Notes under the pieces: model-generated
Told to the model about the DNA's origin: nothing
The model's input: only the letters and a program-made list of their open reading frames with translations
The model's database searches: none
Shown here: positions 34,985 through 42,120 of the stretch, piece by piece
How the letters are laid out: the number at the start of each line of letters is the position of its first letter
Position numbering within the stretch: position 1 is the first letter of the stretch
Position numbers and translations under genes: made by a program
NCBI GenBank assembly: GCA_964584805.1
Contig: CAZPAY010000001.1
Location: 248,001 to 312,000 of the forward strand
DNA length: 64,000 nt
Reading direction: 5' to 3'
DNA from: JABHIE01 sp964584805
GTDB lineage: Bacteria; Planctomycetota; UBA1135

Positions 34985-36114
34985 TTTGAAACCTCCATCG
35001 CCTCGACGCCAACCTCGCGGCGCACATATTTGTAGTAAGCGGCACAACTACCCTCACTCGAGACCATGCAAGGCCCCAGCGGGTGCGTCGGCGTACAAGC
35101 CTTGTCAAAAGCGGGGCACTGATGTGGCGTGATTTTGCCTTTCAAAACATCGCCACATTGACACCCAGGGTGCGGACGCCCTGGCTCAAGCGACAAATCA
35201 AATCGTTTGGCCGCGTCATATTGCCCATAGGCGGCACGCAGTTGCATCCCACTTTGCGGGATGACCCCAATCCCGCGCCAAGGCTCATCGCAAAGTTCCA
35301 GCAACTCATCGACGACGGTTTGCGCGACTGTGTTGCCTTCTGGCTTAACCACGCGATTGTATTGATTCACCAATTCTGCACGGCCATCGGCGGCCTGCTC
35401 GGCCAATTCAACTGCGGCGTAAAGCACATCAAGTGGCTCAAAGCCAGCGACGACGCAAGGCACCCCATCTGGGCCGACAAAGGGTTTATAGGCATCGGCA
35501 CCAATGATGGCACTCACATGCGCGGGGCAGATGAAACCGTCCAATGCGATGTCGGGGTCAGAGCCGAGTGCGGCAAGTGCTGGCGGCACTAATTTAAACG
35601 CACACAAAACAGTTAAATTATCGAGACCTTTTTCAGCTGCAATCTTAACCAAACTGATTCCAGGAACCATTGTGGTTTCAAAACCAATCGCCAAAAACAC
35701 GACTTGCTTTTCTGGGTTGTCCTGAGCGAGCGCAACCGCACCTTCGGGGGAATACACCACCTCGACGCGCGCCCCTTCCGCACGGATTTGTGCCAAGGTC
35801 TCATCCGAGCCTGGCACGCGAACCAAGTCGCCGAAGGTCGCCAAGATGTGACCTTGCTTACCTAAGTCAATCGCTGCATCAATGTAGCCCGTGTCGGTGA
35901 CGCAAACGGGGCAACCAGGGCCGCTGATAAGCTTGACGCAATCAGGAAGCAAATCACGAATCCCATAACGCGCAATCGCCATCGTGTGTGAGCCGCAAAC
36001 CTCCATGAACTGCACGGTCTTGCCTTGTGCCTCTAAACGCTCACCGGCGGCCTTCAAACGAGCCGTTAAAGCCTTTGCCGCTTTCCCATTGCGGAATCCG
36101 TCGAGGTATTTCAT
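34981..36114 (-). CDS. hypD: HypD, Fe(CN)2CO assembly scaffold
   Basis: 377 residues. Conserved HypD motifs: FMEVCGSHTMAI near residue 36, GPGCPVCVT near 66, GFETT near 145, and the C-terminal [4Fe-4S] cysteines in HPGCQCGDVLKG and ALGPCMVSSEGSCAAYY-type segments. HypD with HypC carries the iron during attachment of CN and CO. It overlaps hypC and hypE by 4 nt each (ATGA), and has a GAGG 7 nt before the ATG. Confidence 0.96.
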   Translation of the reverse strand: MKYLDGFRNGKAAKALTARLKAAGERLEAQGKTVQFMEVCGSHTMAIARYGIRDLLPDCVKLISGPGCPVCVTDTGYIDAAIDLGKQGHILATFGDLVRVPGSDETLAQIRAEGARVEVVYSPEGAVALAQDNPEKQVVFLAIGFETTMVPGISLVKIAAEKGLDNLTVLCAFKLVPPALAALGSDPDIALDGFICPAHVSAIIGADAYKPFVGPDGVPCVVAGFEPLDVLYAAVELAEQAADGRAELVNQYNRVVKPEGNTVAQTVVDELLELCDEPWRGIGVIPQSGMQLRAAYGQYDAAKRFDLSLEPGRPHPGCQCGDVLKGKITPHQCPAFDKACTPTHPLGPCMVSSEGSCAAYYKYVRREVGVEAMEVSK

Positions 36115-36347
36115 AGCCCTACCTCGTCGGCTTCTTCGCCCATTTGCTCAAAAAGGGCGATGCGTTTATCCGCCTCAGCGATATCTAAAATTTCTATCGC
36201 AAAACCCGCATGCACGATCAGCATATCACCCAACTTGGCGTCAGGCACGAGCGAAAGATTACAAGCGGTTGTCGTCCCTGCGAGCCCGGCTAGGCCAGAC
36301 CCGTCGTCGCGGATTTCCAATAGCTCCATGGGAACTGCTAAACACAT
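36111..36347 (-). CDS. hypC: HypC, hydrogenase maturation chaperone
   Basis: 78 residues starting MCLAVPMELLEI, with the essential C2 exposed after methionine removal. It binds HypD and delivers the Fe(CN)2CO unit to HoxH. It overlaps hypF upstream by 10 nt and hypD downstream by 4 nt. GGAGG lies 9 nt before the ATG, inside the end of hypF. The length is normal for the family. Confidence 0.95.
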   Translation of the reverse strand: MCLAVPMELLEIRDDGSGLAGLAGTTTACNLSLVPDAKLGDMLIVHAGFAIEILDIAEADKRIALFEQMGEEADEVGL

Positions 36348-38851
36348 GAGAAAAGCCCTCCGGCTATGGCGAGTTGGCCGAGTGCGACCCCGCCATCGTT
36401 GGGTGGCACTTGTCGATGCAAGTGCACGCGGAAGCCGGCCTCGCGTAGAGCGGGCACGGCGAGTTGATTGAGAAGGCGGTTCATCCAGACACCGCCCGTT
36501 AAGGCCAAGTCGCGTACGCCCGTTTGGGTGAACCCGTGCTCAGCCATGACGACGGCAGCCTGAGCCATCGCCTGATGAAAGCCGAGTGCAAAACCTTGCT
36601 CATCGGCCTCAGAGAAGCGACCCCCACGGGCCATCAATCCGCGAGCCTCGGAAAGGGCTCCGAAGGCTTCTTGCCAATCAATCAGCAAGAAACCTTCGTC
36701 GTCGGAACGAACGGCAAAAGGTACAGCGGAGGCGCTTGCTGCCCCTCTCGCCGCGAGCCCACGCCAAGCGCTGTCTTCCAAACGCACCGCGGGCTGACCC
36801 TCATAGGTCGTGTGCTCAGGGCTCAACCCGAGCAGAGTGGAATAGGCGTCAAAAACGCGCCCTGCCGCATGCGTCAAAGGCGCGTTTAAGCCGCGCGCGC
36901 ATTGCATCCGCCAAAGGCTGGCCTCTTCGCACGATGCACCCATCGCTTCACAAAGGCAATCGCCCGCTTGGCAACCGGCCTCAGCCAATCGCGCGATCAC
37001 TTGACGGACGGGATGATGCACCGCCGCGTCACCACCGGGAAGGGGTGCAGCGTCAAAAGTGCCGAGGCGTTTCCAAGGGAAGGCAGGAACGGCGCTATCT
37101 GTGACAGGATGCGCCCCACCTAGGTGCAACAACTCTGCACCCCAAATCGTGCCGTCGGTGCCTAGGCCCGTGCCATCAAAGGCTAGTGCGAGAGTTTCAT
37201 CGAGACCATGTTCGGCCATCGCGGAAGCGGCGTGAGCAACATGATGCTGGACCTCCACAACCGGCACACCTAATTTCTTCGCCAAACGATGCCCGATGCG
37301 CGTTGCGTGCATATCGGGGTGAGCATCGACCGCAATTACCGCGGGTGGCTGGCGGAAATATTCTGGCAAAGTGTCGACGACTTGCTCGAGGCCGTCTAGT
37401 GCCTCGGGGGTGGCCAAGTCGCCAACATGGGGGCTGAAAACAGCCTCATTGCCAAAACCAATTGCGATTGCATTTTTCAACTCTGCGCCCATCGCAAGAA
37501 CATTGCGCGAAAGCTCACGATGCAGCGGAAAACTATCCGGAGCAAACCCACGCGCGCGCCGCCAAACTTGTGGATTATTTTCCACGACCGCGCAAAGGGA
37601 ATCATCGCAACGCAAATTAATATCGCGGTTGTGTGTTAAATACAAATCAGCGATGCCGCGCAAACGCTCAAGAGCTTCGTCGGTATTGATGCAAATCGGC
37701 TCTCCGCCACGGTTACCGCTGGTCATCACGAGCAAATCAAAAGCGGGCGTGTCATCGCCAGGCAGCGGCTCAAACAGCAACTCATGAATCGGGGTGGTCG
37801 GCAACATCATGCCTAGCGTCTGCCCATCGGGGCTAAGGGAAGCAAGCGTTCTGACCGCGCCTGGCTTGACTGGCGCAATACAAATCGGCGACGATGGGCT
37901 CGTCATCTGCTCAACTGCCTCATCGGGCAAATCGCAATAACGCCGCGCTACTTCCAGATTACGCGCCATCACGGCAAAGGGCTTATGCGGGCGATTCTTC
38001 CGCGTGCGCAAAGCGTTAATGGCCGATTCATCGAGAGCATCGACCGCCAACAAAAAGCCACCCATCCCGCGGACGGCGAGTACATCACCAAAACTCAAAG
38101 CCGCGCGCACCTTCTTCAAGATGCATGCTTGCTCCTGCGCCAAATGCTCATAGGGCCAGGGTTCAAAACATGGCTCACTCGCGCAACTGCGCTTGTAGCA
38201 AAACTCGCCTTCGGTAACGGGCTCGCCGTCGGCATCGAGCAAACTCAACTGCGGGCCGCACGCGGGGCAGGCAATGCTCTCAGCATGAAACCGCCGGTCG
38301 CGCACATCGCGGTAACCCTCAAGGCAAGTTTCACAAAGCGGGAAGTCACGCAGCGTACTTTTCTCACGGTCATAAGGCATGTCGGTCACGACCGAATACC
38401 GCGGGCCGCAATTCGTGCAGGCGGTAAACGCATAACCAAAATATCGACTGGACGGGTCAAAAACCTCAGCGCGGCAATCCTCACACAGCGCCAAGTCGGC
38501 CGGAATCGAAACACGGTAAGTCTCGTCGCTCGCCGCGTCACCCTCGCTCGCTGCGGGGCTTTCAAGGATTTCAAAAGACAGAGCTGCCCCCCCCTCAGAG
38601 AGCAGCTCGGTTTCTGTAACATCCATGCGATCGAGTCGCGCGCGCTTGGGCAATCGCGTGGGCAAAGTTTGGAGGAAACCTTCAACGGCTTCCGCACTCC
38701 CCTCAAGTGACATCCGCACCGTGCCCGAACGATTTTGCACCCAGCCGGTTAAACCGGCGCGCTCAGCAAGCACCAACATCGTTGGGCGGAAGCCGACCCC
38801 CTGGAGGATGCCCTCCATGTCGACCTGAACCCGTGTATCGGTTTTTGCCAT
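36338..38851 (-). CDS. hypF: HypF, carbamoyltransferase
   Basis: 837 residues with the full HypF layout. An acylphosphatase domain (1-90) with GILQGVGFRPT comes first, then two zinc fingers (CEDCRAEVFD...CTNCGPRYS and CETCLEGY...CPACGPQL), a YrdC-like domain and a Kae1-like domain (VQHHVAHAASAMAEHG, FDGTGLGTDGTIWG). It transfers the carbamoyl group of carbamoyl phosphate to the HypE cysteine. It is the first gene of the hyp operon; GGAGG is 6 nt before the ATG and a hairpin sits just upstream. Confidence 0.96.
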   Translation of the reverse strand: MAKTDTRVQVDMEGILQGVGFRPTMLVLAERAGLTGWVQNRSGTVRMSLEGSAEAVEGFLQTLPTRLPKRARLDRMDVTETELLSEGGAALSFEILESPAASEGDAASDETYRVSIPADLALCEDCRAEVFDPSSRYFGYAFTACTNCGPRYSVVTDMPYDREKSTLRDFPLCETCLEGYRDVRDRRFHAESIACPACGPQLSLLDADGEPVTEGEFCYKRSCASEPCFEPWPYEHLAQEQACILKKVRAALSFGDVLAVRGMGGFLLAVDALDESAINALRTRKNRPHKPFAVMARNLEVARRYCDLPDEAVEQMTSPSSPICIAPVKPGAVRTLASLSPDGQTLGMMLPTTPIHELLFEPLPGDDTPAFDLLVMTSGNRGGEPICINTDEALERLRGIADLYLTHNRDINLRCDDSLCAVVENNPQVWRRARGFAPDSFPLHRELSRNVLAMGAELKNAIAIGFGNEAVFSPHVGDLATPEALDGLEQVVDTLPEYFRQPPAVIAVDAHPDMHATRIGHRLAKKLGVPVVEVQHHVAHAASAMAEHGLDETLALAFDGTGLGTDGTIWGAELLHLGGAHPVTDSAVPAFPWKRLGTFDAAPLPGGDAAVHHPVRQVIARLAEAGCQAGDCLCEAMGASCEEASLWRMQCARGLNAPLTHAAGRVFDAYSTLLGLSPEHTTYEGQPAVRLEDSAWRGLAARGAASASAVPFAVRSDDEGFLLIDWQEAFGALSEARGLMARGGRFSEADEQGFALGFHQAMAQAAVVMAEHGFTQTGVRDLALTGGVWMNRLLNQLAVPALREAGFRVHLHRQVPPNDGGVALGQLAIAGGLFSCV

Positions 38852-38861
38852 TTGCGCCTCC

Positions 38862-38884
38862 GGAAAGGGATGGCTTCCCCTTCC
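38862..38884 (-). other. 5'-leader hairpin abutting the hypF ribosome site
   Basis: In the minus-strand transcript a GGAA-GGG arm pairs with CCC-TTCC, with one bulged base and an 8-nt loop. The hairpin ends one to two bases before the hypF GGAGG. It might modulate translation, or simply be chance in a G+C-rich leader. Confidence 0.45.
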
Positions 38885-38926
38885 ATGGTTCCATTAGACC
38901 CCAAACGGGCAAGCGCAAGGTTTCAA

Positions 38927-38958
38927 ATAGTTAAAACTATGGATTTTCTATATGTCCA
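38927..38958 (-). promoter_or_regulatory. Candidate hyp operon promoter with overlapping palindrome
   Basis: TGGACA (5/6) and TTTAAC (4/6) are spaced by 17 bp on the minus strand. The -10 lies inside a 14-bp palindrome, ATAGTT-AA-AACTAT on the plus strand (38927-38940), which is a plausible repressor operator. The leader to hypF would be about 70 nt. Confidence 0.45.
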
Positions 38959-38959
38959 G

Positions 38960-38982
38960 TAAAAATAGGGCATTTTGATGCC
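38960..38982 (-). terminator. Terminator after yaaA
   Basis: On the minus strand GGCAT-CAAA-ATGCC forms a 5-bp hairpin with a 4-nt loop, followed by CTATTTTT. It lies 33 nt after the yaaA stop and just before the candidate hyp promoter. The stem is short, so termination may be partial. Confidence 0.6.
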
Positions 38983-39014
38983 ATCCGCGGTGGGTTTGTG
39001 GGAAACAGAGTGCC

Positions 39015-39803
39015 CTAGCCGCGCGTAAACACGAGATTGTCGTCGTCAGACAACTTAGCGGAAAAACCGTAACCGTTAATTGCAAAGGCCTGCAAATCGT
39101 CTGGCTTTTCGATTTTATTTTCGAGCACCCAGCGCGTGAAATGCCCACGGGCTTGCTTGGCGAAAATACCGATCATGCGGTAGCCGTCGCCTTTGCACTC
39201 TTTAAATTGGGGCGTTAAAACGCGGCCTGCCAATTGCTTGGGCTGAGTGGCTTTGAAATATTCCGCTGAAGCCAAATTCAGAATCAGGCCACTGCCTTCC
39301 GTCTTGAGATCTTTTTCAAGCAAGCGACGGATGGTCTCGCCCCAAAAGGCGTAAAGATGAGCGCCGCGTTGTGTTTGAAGCCGTGTGCCCATTTCTAATC
39401 GATGGCCCATGATGCGGTCAAAGGGGCGCAACAAACCGTAAAGGCCTGACAGCAATCGCAAATGCTTTTGCGCGTAATCCAAAGTCGCGTCATCAAAACC
39501 AAGCGGGCCCATCGAAGCGTAAACCGCGCCTTGAAAAGCAAACAATGCCGCGCCGGAAGCGCACCCACCACTTACGGTGCGGCTGGCTGCAGGTTTAGCC
39601 GCCCAATCAGAATTACGAGCGACACCCAATTCGGCCAAAGCAGGGCTGAGTTTCATCAAGTCAGCCAACTCGTTTTGCGACAACGCCGACAACACCCCCA
39701 TCAACTCACTTGAGTCATCAAGTAATCGTGGATTCGTCAAACGAGGGCCACGCGCGGGCGCATCAAAGCCCATTTTTTTCGCTGGAGAAAGAAGCAGCAA
39801 CAT
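39015..39803 (-). CDS. yaaA: YaaA family peroxide-stress protein
   Basis: 262 residues of the YaaA/DUF328 family. It opens LLLLSPAKKM, and the conserved YGLLRPFDRIMGHRLEMG, FWGETI and NLASAEYFKA segments are present. In E. coli YaaA lowers free iron and limits oxidative damage during peroxide stress and binds DNA; that role is transferred from family knowledge. It follows tdh by 33 bp on the same strand and ends before a short hairpin terminator. Confidence 0.92.
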   Translation of the reverse strand: MLLLLSPAKKMGFDAPARGPRLTNPRLLDDSSELMGVLSALSQNELADLMKLSPALAELGVARNSDWAAKPAASRTVSGGCASGAALFAFQGAVYASMGPLGFDDATLDYAQKHLRLLSGLYGLLRPFDRIMGHRLEMGTRLQTQRGAHLYAFWGETIRRLLEKDLKTEGSGLILNLASAEYFKATQPKQLAGRVLTPQFKECKGDGYRMIGIFAKQARGHFTRWVLENKIEKPDDLQAFAINGYGFSAKLSDDDNLVFTRG

Positions 39804-39836
39804 CGCTTACCACACTAAGACAACAAACGAAAAAAT

Positions 39837-40907
39837 CTAGTCGGCAAATGGGTCGAGCACAACTTTATGTGCCTCACCCGCATCGAGCAGTGCGATGCCA
39901 TCCGCAAAACCGCTCAGCGGCAGACGATGGGTCACGATATGCCGCACATCAAGCCCGCGACCGAGCATGGCGAGCATTTCATCCCAAGTCGCAAACATGC
40001 GCCGGCCCAGCACACCACGCAGCGTCAGGCCTTTAAAAATGACATTGCGCGAAAAACCATCAAGCGTCAGCTCTTGGCCATTGGGGATACCCAGCATCAC
40101 CATCTCGCCGCCCGGGTAAAGCAACTCAAGTGCCGCATTAATCGCCGGTTTCGCCCCCGACATTTCAAGGACGACATCGACCCCACCGTTTGTGAAATCG
40201 CGCACTTGCTCGACAAAGCCCTCGTCAGCCGGGTGCATCACACGCACCGGAACGCGGCCGCTTAATTTGCTGGCCCACTCACGCGCGCGGTCTAAATGGC
40301 CCGGGGCGACCTCGGTGATGGTCAAACTCGCCGCGCCCTCAAACTCAACGACGGCAGCGGCCATCGCGCCAATCGCGCCATAACCAGAAACGAGCACATG
40401 GCGACCCGCAATCGAAGTCGCGGACTGGACGGTGTGCACCGCATTTCCCAATGCATCTAAAAACGAGCCAATCTCTTCCGGGACAACCTCAGGGTCAAGC
40501 GCGACTAAATTCGTTACTGGTAAAACCACAAACTCAGCAAAACAGCCGGGCACATGCAGTCCCTTGATGCGCGTCTTTTCGCAAATGTGCTGGTTGGCGG
40601 CTCGACAAGCGCGGCACTCGCCGCAGACCAAATGCATCTCAGCCGAGACATAATCCCCCTCAGACCAATCACTCACGCCTGCGCCAATCGCATCAATGTA
40701 GCCGCAAAACTCGTGGCCGATAACCACCGGCGGATTGAGCATATGCGAAACGGAATCATCCCAGTGAAAGATATGCCGGTCGGTGCCACAAATGGCCGTG
40801 CGAGCCACGCGCACACGCACCTCACCCGCCCCTGGTTCAGGAACAGGCAATCCGGTTACTAATTCTGCCGCCCCCGCTTCAGGGCGCACCATTTGGATGC
40901 CTCGCAT
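39837..40907 (-). CDS. tdh: L-threonine 3-dehydrogenase
   Basis: 356 residues from the ATG at 40907; a TTG two codons earlier is less likely because TAAACT ends 6 nt before this ATG. Zinc-dependent medium-chain dehydrogenase: catalytic zinc ligands in AICGTDRHIF and VIGHEFCG, structural zinc cysteines in LVCGECRACRAANQHIC, and a Rossmann GYGAIGAMAA motif. It oxidises threonine to 2-amino-3-ketobutyrate, the substrate of Kbl. Other zinc alcohol dehydrogenases are possible, but motif details and the kbl gene favour Tdh. Confidence 0.9.
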   Translation of the reverse strand: MRGIQMVRPEAGAAELVTGLPVPEPGAGEVRVRVARTAICGTDRHIFHWDDSVSHMLNPPVVIGHEFCGYIDAIGAGVSDWSEGDYVSAEMHLVCGECRACRAANQHICEKTRIKGLHVPGCFAEFVVLPVTNLVALDPEVVPEEIGSFLDALGNAVHTVQSATSIAGRHVLVSGYGAIGAMAAAVVEFEGAASLTITEVAPGHLDRAREWASKLSGRVPVRVMHPADEGFVEQVRDFTNGGVDVVLEMSGAKPAINAALELLYPGGEMVMLGIPNGQELTLDGFSRNVIFKGLTLRGVLGRRMFATWDEMLAMLGRGLDVRHIVTHRLPLSGFADGIALLDAGEAHKVVLDPFAD

Positions 40908-40913
40908 AACCAA

Positions 40914-40919
40914 AGTTTA
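40914..40919 (-). promoter_or_regulatory. -10-like hexamer for leaderless tdh mRNA
   Basis: TAAACT on the minus strand ends 6 nt before the ATG at 40907. There is no Shine-Dalgarno in the 70-bp gap after rodA. Confidence 0.4.
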
Positions 40920-40977
40920 AGCCCGCCTCGCCGCGGATATCAGGTTAATCCTTCTTGGCCAAGCGGCAGGAAAAAAT

Positions 40978-42120
40978 CTAGTCTTCCCAGGCGCGGGCAT
41001 GGAAAACCGGCCCACGCGTCGCCGACAAGGACAATCCCACACCAATCATCACACCCGCCATCGCCATCGAACTGCCGCCGAAACTCACCATCGGCAAAGG
41101 TAAGCCCGTCGTCGGCCAAACGCCGAGAGTCACGCCGACATTGAGGATGAGGTGCACGAGAAAATGCAAACCCATACCGCCTAGGTAGAGGCGCGTAAAA
41201 GGGTCGCGGTGTTTTGAGGCCAATGCAATCGCTGCCGCGCCGAGTGCACCGTAAAGCAGCAAGAAAAAACTCGCGCCAACGAAACCATGCTCTTCGGCAA
41301 TCACAGGGAAGACAAAATCATTATGCCGCTCGGGTAAACGATCGAGGCGGTTTTCGGGGCCGCGTGCCCAGCCAAATCCATGCATGCCGCCCGAGCCAAC
41401 CGCCAATTTGGAATGCCACAAGTGAAACCCGACATCCGCTTTTTCTTCGAGGGTCAACTCACTTTGCCGCCACCAACTCATCACGCGCTCTTGCTGATAA
41501 TCTTGAATAAACAAAAGTGCAATCGGCGCGAGTAAGGCCGGCAAAATCAACAGCCAACGCACGACGCGCCACGGCGTGCCCGCAAGCCAAACCATGCCGA
41601 TGAACATCGGTACAAATGTGAGAGTCGTACCCAAATCGGGGGCGAGTAAAACCAAAATAGCCGGCACCGCGACAAGAAGTGCGGGGCGGTACAAATCAGC
41701 AAGACAAGTCGGACGCGGATGGTCACCGAACCATTTGGAGAGTGCCAGAATCACAGCGAATTTCATCGTCTCACTTGGCTGAAGTTTGAAGCCGGCAAAC
41801 AGATCAATCCAGCGGCGCGCATTATTCGTCGAACGCCCCGTGAGAAGAACAAGCACCAAAAGCGTGATGCAAATGCCGTAAATCACCCACGGGCTTTTTC
41901 GCCAACGACGCTCACCCCAAGCTGCGCACAACACGCAGGCCACGCCGGCCACAATCATCCGAATCAAATGCGATGGCGGATAGGCCACCCCGCCCGCAAC
42001 ACTTCCCTGAACAATCAGGCCCACCCACATCACACCCAGCGACAGCGGAATGAGCGGCCAATCCGTCTTTTTCAAAAACCGTGTCAGCGATCGAATCGGG
42101 GTAAAACGGGTAAAACTCAC
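40978..42120 (-). CDS. rodA: RodA, SEDS peptidoglycan glycosyltransferase
   Basis: 380 residues with about ten transmembrane segments. SEDS signatures are visible: GGMHGFGWARG, LPERHNDFVFPVIAEEHGFVG and LPMVSFGGSSMAM near the C-terminus. RodA polymerises glycan strands for cylindrical growth with PBP2. The GTG start overlaps the mrdA TGA (GTGA), with AAGGGGG about 8 nt upstream. It is the last gene of the mre-mrd cluster. Confidence 0.96.
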   Translation of the reverse strand: MSFTRFTPIRSLTRFLKKTDWPLIPLSLGVMWVGLIVQGSVAGGVAYPPSHLIRMIVAGVACVLCAAWGERRWRKSPWVIYGICITLLVLVLLTGRSTNNARRWIDLFAGFKLQPSETMKFAVILALSKWFGDHPRPTCLADLYRPALLVAVPAILVLLAPDLGTTLTFVPMFIGMVWLAGTPWRVVRWLLILPALLAPIALLFIQDYQQERVMSWWRQSELTLEEKADVGFHLWHSKLAVGSGGMHGFGWARGPENRLDRLPERHNDFVFPVIAEEHGFVGASFFLLLYGALGAAAIALASKHRDPFTRLYLGGMGLHFLVHLILNVGVTLGVWPTTGLPLPMVSFGGSSMAMAGVMIGVGLSLSATRGPVFHARAWED

